This document shows, one piece after another, positions 27,085 through 33,770 of a DNA stretch of 64,000 bases (its first letter is position 1; every line of letters starts with the position of its first letter). Origin of the DNA: an uncultured Bacteroidota bacterium (GTDB taxonomy: Bacteria > Bacteroidota > Bacteroidia > Bacteroidales > P3); NCBI GenBank assembly GCA_902771735.1, contig CACXXO010000003.1:51137-115136 (forward strand). The letters are read 5' to 3'. Position numbers and translations under genes: made by a program. The notes beneath the pieces are model-generated. The model was not told the DNA's origin and did no database searches. It saw nothing but the letters and a program-made list of their open reading frames with translations.

Positions 27085-29247
27085 ATGAAGAAAACAATTC
27101 TCACATTGACGGCGATGTTTATCGCCGTCAATGTTTTTGCCCAAACCGAGCAGAACGAAGAAACGCGGATGCAGAAGGAAATCCTCAAGACCTTCCACAG
27201 CCGCAACATGGCCAACAAACCTCTCAAGAAGAACGTCCCTATAGCCACCGCTCCCGCCACCAAAGGCAACACGGCAAAAACCCTGCCCGAAGACCGCGTG
27301 TGGTTCCCGGGCGAATGGGAAGAGGTGCAGGCAATTGCAGTGACACCTCTCTACAACTACAAAGTCCCGGGACACGAGAGCAGCATGTACTGGTATGCCG
27401 ACCCTTTAGTGACGGGCTATGCGCAGTACCTTCAGTACTCCTACGGAAACTGGCAGGATGCCGGTGTGGGTCCCTACATCAAACAGATTGACACAACCTC
27501 TTCCTTCGGCAAGGTGTTCTTCTACCTGATGGACGGCATCCAGCTGGGCGGAGCACAGGCATGGGTCCACATTGAAAATCCCAAGGACTCGGCCGTCGTC
27601 ATCCGCACGCTGACCCGCATGAACCTCCGGCACGACAATGTCCGCTTCATCATCGGTGCCGGCAACTCGTTCTGGTACCGCGACTGCGGTCCCATCGCCT
27701 TCTACTATGGTGACCAGGACAGCGTAGCCATGCTCGACTTCACCTACTATCCCGGCCGCGCCCTCGACGACTCGCTTCCCTCGCTGATTCACCAGCAGAT
27801 GGGCATTCCCAACTATCAGACCAAGGTGTTTTGGGAAGGCGGCAACTGCCTCGTCGACGGAGCCGGTATGTTGTTCACCTCCGACGCTGTCTACAGCGCC
27901 AATGCTGTCAACCGTGGCCAATATGTATGGGACGGACATAACATCAACTCCCTCTCCTATGAATCCCGCACTTCGCTCAACCGCAGTCAGACAAAACAAG
28001 CCTTTAGCGAGCTCCTCGGCCAGCGTGCCACATACATCCTCCCTGCCTACCGCTATGACGGGGGCACCGGCCACGTTGACCTCTACGCCGATGCATGGGA
28101 CGAGAACGGTTTTGTCTTCAGCGTGATGCCCGACCAGTACAGCCGTTGGACCGACTACGCCATCGGCAAGAAGAATATCGACTCGCTCTGCTCCTACAAA
28201 AGCCTCTTCGACCGCGACTACTACGTCATGGGCGTCCTCCCCTTTCCCTCGAAGGACAACGGCTCGAACTTCAGTTCGCAAACGGAATACAACAACAGTT
28301 ACACCCGCACCTACTCCAACCACACCTTTGTCAACAACGTGATTCTTCAACCCTGCTTCTCTCGCGTGGTGAACGGAGAACCCTCTGCGAGTTGGGACAA
28401 AGCCAACATCGAGCAAATCAAGAAAGCCTACCCCGGCTACACCATCTACTGCGTCAACGTGAGTGATTTCGACGGTTCCGGCGGTGCCATCCACTGCGTC
28501 ACCAAGCAGATTCCCGCCGACAATCCTATTCGCATCCTCCACAAGAACATCCACGACACCATGACTGCCGGCCTCGGCAACTCCAACCTGCCCGTCAGCG
28601 CCATCATCACCAACCGCTCCGGCATTGCCCACGCCGAGGTGATGTACCGCGTCAACGATTCCGACGAATGGCAGACCCTCAACCTCACCTCCAATGGCAA
28701 CCGCTGGTACGGCCAGTTCCCCCTCGCCGACTTCGATACCGTCGTCGAGTCTGTCGACTACTATATCTCTGCCACCTCCAACAACGGAAAGACCATCACC
28801 AAACCGATGACCGCCGGCCAAGGTGGCTATTACCACTTCGCCTTCGGAACCGACGCATTGTTCGACTCCACCTGGTTCGACTACGACACCATGCCTATGC
28901 CCATGGAGAACATCACCTTCATCTTCGGCAGCAACTGGGCCACCGAGGACAACAACGCACCGCGTCCCGTCAGCATCGAGGAGGTGGAAGCAAACGAGGA
29001 GAGCTTCGGACAGTTCTATCCCAATCCTGCCACCGACCAGGCCAATATGAACATCGACCTCGGCGACGGCCAGAACTATAACGTCGCCATCATCGACCAA
29101 AGCGGCCGCACTATCCACACCTCCAGCCTGCAGGCTGCCGGCCAGATTGTGTACACCATCAACGCCAGCCGCCTGGCCACGGGTGTTTACAACGTGGTCT
29201 TCAGCAACGGCGCAAACAAAGTGGTGCGACGCTTAATCGTCAAATAA
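27085..29247 (+). CDS. Peptidylarginine-deiminase-like T9SS protein
   Basis: A 720-residue exported protein of the PAD_porph/agmatine deiminase family, which converts guanidino groups to ureido groups (arginine to citrulline in Porphyromonas PPAD). Signal peptide 1-20 (VNVFAQ). Catalytic residues appear complete: Asp in FWYRDCGP (D200), His in GGTGHVDLYAD (H330, D332), Asn in TYSNHTFVNN and Cys in GSGGAIHCVTKQIP (C471). An Ig-like domain (about 520-630) and a T9SS type A sorting domain (about 640-720: FGQFYPNPATDQANM, GVYNVVFSNG, RRLIVK) follow. It is longer than PPAD. The 3' end overlaps the convergent glycosyltransferase gene by 15 bases. Confidence 0.88.
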   Translation: MKKTILTLTAMFIAVNVFAQTEQNEETRMQKEILKTFHSRNMANKPLKKNVPIATAPATKGNTAKTLPEDRVWFPGEWEEVQAIAVTPLYNYKVPGHESSMYWYADPLVTGYAQYLQYSYGNWQDAGVGPYIKQIDTTSSFGKVFFYLMDGIQLGGAQAWVHIENPKDSAVVIRTLTRMNLRHDNVRFIIGAGNSFWYRDCGPIAFYYGDQDSVAMLDFTYYPGRALDDSLPSLIHQQMGIPNYQTKVFWEGGNCLVDGAGMLFTSDAVYSANAVNRGQYVWDGHNINSLSYESRTSLNRSQTKQAFSELLGQRATYILPAYRYDGGTGHVDLYADAWDENGFVFSVMPDQYSRWTDYAIGKKNIDSLCSYKSLFDRDYYVMGVLPFPSKDNGSNFSSQTEYNNSYTRTYSNHTFVNNVILQPCFSRVVNGEPSASWDKANIEQIKKAYPGYTIYCVNVSDFDGSGGAIHCVTKQIPADNPIRILHKNIHDTMTAGLGNSNLPVSAIITNRSGIAHAEVMYRVNDSDEWQTLNLTSNGNRWYGQFPLADFDTVVESVDYYISATSNNGKTITKPMTAGQGGYYHFAFGTDALFDSTWFDYDTMPMPMENITFIFGSNWATEDNNAPRPVSIEEVEANEESFGQFYPNPATDQANMNIDLGDGQNYNVAIIDQSGRTIHTSSLQAAGQIVYTINASRLATGVYNVVFSNGANKVVRRLIVK

Positions 29248-30336
29248 ACTTCTGTAAACGGCAATCATATCTGCCGTAACCTTCTCTGGGGCGAACTTCA
29301 ACCGTTGAATTCGCCCCTTTTCTATGCACTGCTGTCGGAAAACATCGTCGTCGAGCAAGCGTTGCAGGTGGGCGGCGACAGAGGAAACGTCGTCTGGGTC
29401 GGCATACAAGGCCGCGTCTCCCCCCGCTTCGGGCATCGAAGAGATATTGCTGGTCACCACAGGCGTATCACAGCACATACTCTCCAACACAGGAATACCG
29501 AAACCCTCGAAACGAGACAGATAAACACTCGCCACAGCGCCACCATAAAGCATGGGAAAATCTTTGAAATCGACATTCGTCATCACGCGAACCCGGTCGT
29601 CGGCACACGACAAGACACGCTTACCGTATTCGCCTCGCGGACGCCCGACAATTACCAATGCAACCTCCTTCGGCAATTGCTTCATCGCCTCTATCACCTT
29701 CAACTGATTCTTGCGCTCCTCAAGGGTACCCACACAGATAACATATTTCTCCGGAAGACTATATTTAATCCTTATTTCTTCATTCCTAATTCTTAATTCA
29801 TCATTCCAGAAAATAGGGTCGCACGACTGATAAACGACTTTGATTTTCCGCTCGTCGACACCCATCAAATCTATCAAATCGCGTTTGGTTTGCATGCTGA
29901 TGGCCACCACCACGTCGGCCACACGGCAAGCATGGTGCATCTTCATCCGATGAATCACACGGTCGGCAGGCTTGAAAAACTCAGGATAGCGGCGCACAAT
30001 AAGGTCGTGCATCGTCACCACCTTTTTTACACGCCGTCCAAGTGCGAATGGCAACTCATGGCTCAACCCATGGAACACCTCCACCCCATCGCCTTTGGAT
30101 CGCACACCCGTCCACACGCTCCTCCACGCATCAGGCAACAGACACCATAGACACTTCGGTCGGCACACTGCCACATGTTCCATTCCGTCAAAATAATGTT
30201 CGTGTCGGCCTTTAACACTCGGCGTATATAGCGTAACCGGACAGGTCTTTGCGATGCCTCCAATCACCATTCGGCTATAGTTTCCCAACCCGCTGTTGTT
30301 CCGAAACGCCCGTTTTGCGTCGAATCCTATCTTCAT
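29233..30336 (-). CDS. GT4 family glycosyltransferase
   Basis: A 367-residue GT-B glycosyltransferase. It starts MKIGFDAKRAFRNNSGLGNY (G-rich acceptor-side loop) and its C-domain has YLSRFEGFGIPVLESM, the family EGFGIPvlE motif that binds the nucleotide sugar, then TSNISSMPEAGGDAALY. I chose the ATG at 30336; an in-frame ATG 45 bases upstream adds an unlikely extension. Between residues 175 and 190 the sequence NDELRIRNEEIRIKYS is encoded by a repeated unit resembling intergenic filler. Substrates unknown; lipopolysaccharide or capsule synthesis is possible. Its 3' end overlaps the deiminase-like gene. Confidence 0.88.
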   Translation of the reverse strand: MKIGFDAKRAFRNNSGLGNYSRMVIGGIAKTCPVTLYTPSVKGRHEHYFDGMEHVAVCRPKCLWCLLPDAWRSVWTGVRSKGDGVEVFHGLSHELPFALGRRVKKVVTMHDLIVRRYPEFFKPADRVIHRMKMHHACRVADVVVAISMQTKRDLIDLMGVDERKIKVVYQSCDPIFWNDELRIRNEEIRIKYSLPEKYVICVGTLEERKNQLKVIEAMKQLPKEVALVIVGRPRGEYGKRVLSCADDRVRVMTNVDFKDFPMLYGGAVASVYLSRFEGFGIPVLESMCCDTPVVTSNISSMPEAGGDAALYADPDDVSSVAAHLQRLLDDDVFRQQCIEKGRIQRLKFAPEKVTADMIAVYRSLFDD

Positions 30337-30358
30337 AATAATTCTGTTTTTCAACTTG

Positions 30359-30366
30359 CAAAAATA
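30359..30366 (-). promoter_or_regulatory. -7 box of the GT4 gene on the minus strand
   Basis: The minus strand reads TATTTTTG 23 bases before the ATG at 30336. The divergent + strand promoter (30408-30415) lies about 42 bases away. Confidence 0.6.
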
Positions 30367-30407
30367 CAAAAAAAAATCCACTTGCCTCCCATTTCAGAAA
30401 AAATTCG

Positions 30408-30415
30408 TATCTTTG
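30408..30415 (+). promoter_or_regulatory. -7 box of the GT4 gene on the plus strand
   Basis: TATCTTTG at 30408-30415, with a TTG at 30382-30384 as a weak -33 element. The leader contains repeated CACTAAACA units before the ATG at 30500. Confidence 0.65.
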
Positions 30416-30499
30416 CAAAAATTTTTTTAAGTGTTCACCACTCAACACTAAACACTTAACACTAAACATTGAACGCATATCACTAAACCCTAAAGATTC

Positions 30500-31588
30500 A
30501 TGCCCCGGAAGCGCATACTCATAGACCTCAGCAAGCTCCGCCAACCCATGTGCGGCCTTGGTCAGATTGCGCTCAACTATGGCCGCTGGTATGCCCTCAA
30601 CGCCCGCACCCTTGCCGATCGATTCGACATCACGCTCCTGGTCCCCAAGGACTTTGTGGGCGCTTTCGGAAATGATGTACACTATCTGGTAGCACACAAA
30701 ATTTATACTTTCCTCCCCTCTCTCCTGCCTCAATTCGACCTGTGGCACGCCATCCATCAGCGCTCCCCGTTCCGGCCTCCGGCTTCCGTGTCCAAATATA
30801 TCCTCACCATCCACGACGTCAACTTCATCCACGAAAAAGGTCCTTTCAAGCAACGCCGATACACCCGCCAACTGCAAAGCAAATGCGACCGTGCCACACA
30901 CATCACCTTCATCTCGCGCTTTGCAATGGAAGACACGCTCCACTTCATCAACCTCCACGACAAACCTGTCGACATCATCTACAACGGCGTCGAACAACTC
31001 ACCGAAGGTCCACAGCAGGAACCCGTCCAACTCTCCTCCATCCACTCCGCTTCCCTCAATCTTCCGCCCGACGCACCTTTCTTCCTCGCCATCGGCGAGG
31101 TTAAAGAGAAAAAACAGCTCCATACCCTCCTGCCTCTCATGGACCGTCTTCCCTCCTTCCGGCTTCTCATTGCCGGCAACGACAACACCCCATACGCGCG
31201 ACAACTCCGCTCACGCTTGCGTCAACATCCCAATGTGAACATTATTGGCATCGTCAGCGACAGCCAGCGCCGATGGCTCTACTCCCACTGCACCGCCCTG
31301 CTCTTCCCTTCCGTGGCTGAAGGCTTCGGCCTCCCTCTCATCGAAGCCATGCAATGGGGCAAACCCGTCTTTTGCTCCGACCGTACTTCGCTACCCGAGA
31401 TTGGCAGCACACACGCCTATTACTTCCGCGATTTCGACCCCGACCATATGGCCGAACTCGTCAACCGCGGACTCGCCGAATACAACGACACAAAAGCCCT
31501 CGCGGCACAAAACTATGCCGCCTCTTTCTCCTACGAAAAACACATGCAAAAATACATCGACCTCTACTTGGCCGACAACCGTGAGTAG
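30500..31588 (+). CDS. GT4 family glycosyltransferase
   Basis: A 362-residue GT-B enzyme with both halves. The N-half begins KRILIDLSKLRQPMCGLGQIA; the C-half has VVEGFG-type LLFPSVAEGFGLPLIEAMQW and CSDRTSLPEIGSTHAYYF, the nucleotide-sugar site of GT4 transferases. It is divergent from the other GT4 gene and its 3' end overlaps the truncated glycosyltransferase gene by 25 bases. Sugar donor and acceptor cannot be told. Together with its neighbours it forms a small cell-surface glycan patch. Confidence 0.9.
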   Translation: MPRKRILIDLSKLRQPMCGLGQIALNYGRWYALNARTLADRFDITLLVPKDFVGAFGNDVHYLVAHKIYTFLPSLLPQFDLWHAIHQRSPFRPPASVSKYILTIHDVNFIHEKGPFKQRRYTRQLQSKCDRATHITFISRFAMEDTLHFINLHDKPVDIIYNGVEQLTEGPQQEPVQLSSIHSASLNLPPDAPFFLAIGEVKEKKQLHTLLPLMDRLPSFRLLIAGNDNTPYARQLRSRLRQHPNVNIIGIVSDSQRRWLYSHCTALLFPSVAEGFGLPLIEAMQWGKPVFCSDRTSLPEIGSTHAYYFRDFDPDHMAELVNRGLAEYNDTKALAAQNYAASFSYEKHMQKYIDLYLADNRE

Positions 31589-32148
31589 AGCTCGTAATAC
31601 TGATCCATCACTCGATCCGACACCTCGAAAACATCCTTCTCACCAATCACCAGCACTCGCTGCTCGTTCACCCCGGCCTCCAGCAATTCTTTCTTCACCT
31701 CCTCGCTCACAGCCACCACCACGTCGGCAGCATTCCACGCATAACGCATTCTGCGCTTCCACATAATGCTATCCATCAACGACGTATTGTGATGCTCTCC
31801 AACGCCGAAACACGTCACCACAGTCTTTACATCGCGCCCGATACCATAAGGGAGCTCCTCATTCAGCCCATGGAACACCTTCACCTTCTCCATCATCAAC
31901 CATTGGTTCAGCCTATAGCGCATCCACGCTGATGGCAACATCCGCGCACCGCCTTCAGGGACATATGTGCTCACATTGGCATAACTCGTGAAATAAGTCT
32001 TGTAAGTGCTTTTGATACGCGTCGAAAACAACAGCGCACGGTAATCCGACACGTGCCGACTGGCCAACCCCTCCACTAATGCGCGTCCCCACTCGCCCAG
32101 TCCGTCCGCGTTACGGAACACATTATTAGCATCGTATCCTACCAACAT
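31564..32148 (-). CDS. Truncated GT4-like protein, N-terminal domain only
   Basis: A 194-residue protein matching only the acceptor half of GT4 enzymes. It starts MLVGYDANNVFRNADGLGEW, close to the start of the GT4 protein encoded at 29233-30336, and holds KVFHGLNEELPYGIGRDVKT and AADVVVAVSEEVKKELL in the same order. It ends after VIGEKDVFEVSDRV with no nucleotide-sugar domain. I chose the ATG at 32148. It is probably a decayed or minimised glycosyltransferase; a working protein with a different role is possible because the frame is intact and a promoter box is present. Confidence 0.72.
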   Translation of the reverse strand: MLVGYDANNVFRNADGLGEWGRALVEGLASRHVSDYRALLFSTRIKSTYKTYFTSYANVSTYVPEGGARMLPSAWMRYRLNQWLMMEKVKVFHGLNEELPYGIGRDVKTVVTCFGVGEHHNTSLMDSIMWKRRMRYAWNAADVVVAVSEEVKKELLEAGVNEQRVLVIGEKDVFEVSDRVMDQYYELYSRLSAK

Positions 32149-32179
32149 ACTCGTTCTGAATATCGCTGAAAATTTTTTG

Positions 32180-32208
32180 CAAAAATACAAAAAAATTCCG
32201 TACCTTTG
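32180..32208. promoter_or_regulatory. Divergent promoter pair between truncated GT and trmH-like gene
   Basis: Minus strand TATTTTTG (CAAAAATA at 32180-32187) 31 bases before the ATG at 32148; plus strand TACCTTTG at 32201-32208, 22 bases before the ATG at 32231. The two start codons are only 82 bases apart. Confidence 0.65.
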
Positions 32209-32230
32209 CAAAAAATTTTCAAAAAAAAAC

Positions 32231-32938
32231 ATGCCACGAATCTACCCCGACAATCCAAGCCCCCTTGCCGGCCTTTCCCTCCCCCAAAAAGAGCTGCTCT
32301 ACCAACAGGCCTCACAACTCATCTCCGACAACAAAAGAGACCTCTTCGACCGTCTCGCACCGCTCCGCACACGCCACATCGCCGTCGTCCTCGAAGACAT
32401 ATATCAGTCCCACAACGCCTCCGCCGTCCTCCGCTCCTGCGACTGCTTCGGCGTCCAGGACGTCCATGTCATCGAAGCCAACAACCCCTTCAACCCTGCC
32501 GGCGACGTCGCCGTCGGATCCTCCAAGTGGATTGACTACTACCCCTACCACGACACTCCCTCGGCCTATCATCGCCTGCGCGACAAAGGCTACCGCATCG
32601 TCGCCACAACCCCCCACACCAACGACACTCTCATCACCGACCTCGACATCTCCCAACCCATCGCCCTCGTCTTCGGCACCGAGCTCACAGGCCTCTCCCC
32701 TCAAGCCATCGATCTCGCCGACTCCTATGTCAAAATCCCCATGTACGGCTTTACCGAAAGTTTTAACATTTCCGTCTGCGCCGCCCTCTCCCTCTTCTCT
32801 CTCACCTCGCGTCTCCGCACCTCACACATCCCCTGGCAACTACCTCCTGAGCAAATCCTCGACCTCAAAATCCACTGGTGCGCCCAAGCCATCCGCGACG
32901 GCGAAAGCGTCCTCCAAAATCTTATAAAAACACTATAA
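32231..32938 (+). CDS. TrmH/SpoU-family RNA methyltransferase
   Basis: A 235-residue SAM-dependent 2'-O-methyltransferase of the SPOUT superfamily, probably the tRNA Gm18 type (TrmH). The three family motifs are clear: motif 1 YQSHNASAVLRSCDCFG, motif 2 ALVFGTELTGLS, motif 3 IPMYGFTESFNISVCAALSL, which form the knotted SAM site and the catalytic Arg. The ATG at 32231 is the better start; the earlier in-frame ATG at 32177 lies upstream of the promoter box. The gene is divergent from the truncated glycosyltransferase. Confidence 0.9.
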   Translation: MPRIYPDNPSPLAGLSLPQKELLYQQASQLISDNKRDLFDRLAPLRTRHIAVVLEDIYQSHNASAVLRSCDCFGVQDVHVIEANNPFNPAGDVAVGSSKWIDYYPYHDTPSAYHRLRDKGYRIVATTPHTNDTLITDLDISQPIALVFGTELTGLSPQAIDLADSYVKIPMYGFTESFNISVCAALSLFSLTSRLRTSHIPWQLPPEQILDLKIHWCAQAIRDGESVLQNLIKTL

Positions 32939-32974
32939 TTTCCATTTTCCACTTTCAATTATCAATTTTTTTCG

Positions 32975-32982
32975 TATCTTTG
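32975..32982 (+). promoter_or_regulatory. -7 box for the PepSY-like gene
   Basis: TATCTTTG 43 bases before the start region at 33017-33026. The preceding sequence is a run of TTTTCAATT-type units. Confidence 0.6.
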
Positions 32983-33025
32983 CCTTTTGTATATAAAAAC
33001 ATAGAATCAATATAAAATGTTAGAC

Positions 33026-33490
33026 ATGAAAAAGATAACCCTCATCGCAGTGGCCCTCCTCATCAGTCAGGGAGTCATTTTTGCCCAAAAGAAAGTCGCC
33101 GAAAAGGACGTCAAAGTCTCCTACGTCAAAGACTTCCAGCGCCAAGTCAAAGACCCCACCAACGTCCAGTGGTACCAAATCGACGAAAACACCTTCAAAG
33201 TCTCCTACCTCGACTTCGAGAAATCGCGCCAGGCAATGGTCTTTTCCAACAAAGGAATGGAGACCCACTACATCATCGAAAGCAAATATTGGCCCCTCTC
33301 CGTCAAAGAATACGTCTCCGCCAACTACCCCAAATTTTCCATCACCGACCTCTGGGTGCGCAAAGCCCGCAACAAAATGACCTATCAGACCCGCATCGCC
33401 CGCAAGAGCGGCTTCCTCTGGTGGAAGAAAGAGAAAGAGGTCAAAATCCTCGACTTCGAAGTCGACGGCAAATTCATCTCCGCCGAATAA
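33026..33490 (+). CDS. Secreted PepSY-like protein
   Basis: A 154-residue protein with a signal peptide (KKITLIAVALLISQGVIFAQ) and a beta-rich body resembling the PepSY-like putative beta-lactamase-inhibitor-like domain (DUF2874) common in Bacteroidota. The pattern VKDPTNVQWYQIDENTFKV and the segment YWPLSVKEYVSANYPKFSIT fit two short PepSY-type repeats. An in-frame ATG at 33017 is an alternative start adding three residues; I prefer 33026 because the Lys-Lys n-region is typical. It is followed by a strong terminator. Confidence 0.75.
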   Translation: MKKITLIAVALLISQGVIFAQKKVAEKDVKVSYVKDFQRQVKDPTNVQWYQIDENTFKVSYLDFEKSRQAMVFSNKGMETHYIIESKYWPLSVKEYVSANYPKFSITDLWVRKARNKMTYQTRIARKSGFLWWKKEKEVKILDFEVDGKFISAE

Positions 33491-33509
33491 ACCCAATATC
33501 ACCTCCAAT

Positions 33510-33553
33510 AGAAAGAACACGCCGACACCCATCGACGTGTTCTTTCTTTTTTC
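33510..33553 (+). terminator. Intrinsic terminator after the PepSY-like gene
   Basis: An 11-bp perfect stem (33511-33521 with 33536-33546) followed by TTTTTTTCC. It separates the PepSY-like gene from the palindrome and the UvrA-like gene. Confidence 0.85.
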
Positions 33554-33579
33554 CCCTCCCCTAATACCCCATAAGCACC

Positions 33580-33675
33580 TCCCCCCTACCAGGCCCCTAC
33601 CAACTCCCTACCAACTCCTACTGTGGTAGGAGTTGGTAGGGAGTTGGTAGGGAGTTAATAGGTAGTTTACAGGCT
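33580..33675. repeat. Large intergenic palindrome, copy D
   Basis: Centre between 33624 and 33625. Stem 33596-33624/33625-33653: 27 Watson-Crick pairs and two wobbles at the tip (CTG/TGG). The arm holds two CCCTACCAACT units in tandem. It lies between the terminator above and the start of the UvrA-like gene at 33771. Confidence 0.9.
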
Positions 33676-33770
33676 GTTGGCTCCAAGCGTATCGTTACCC
33701 CTTTTTTGGAGTCATTACACAATAAAAGGGAGTTCTTTCCGTTTCAGTTTCCAAACAAGATTATTGCCCT

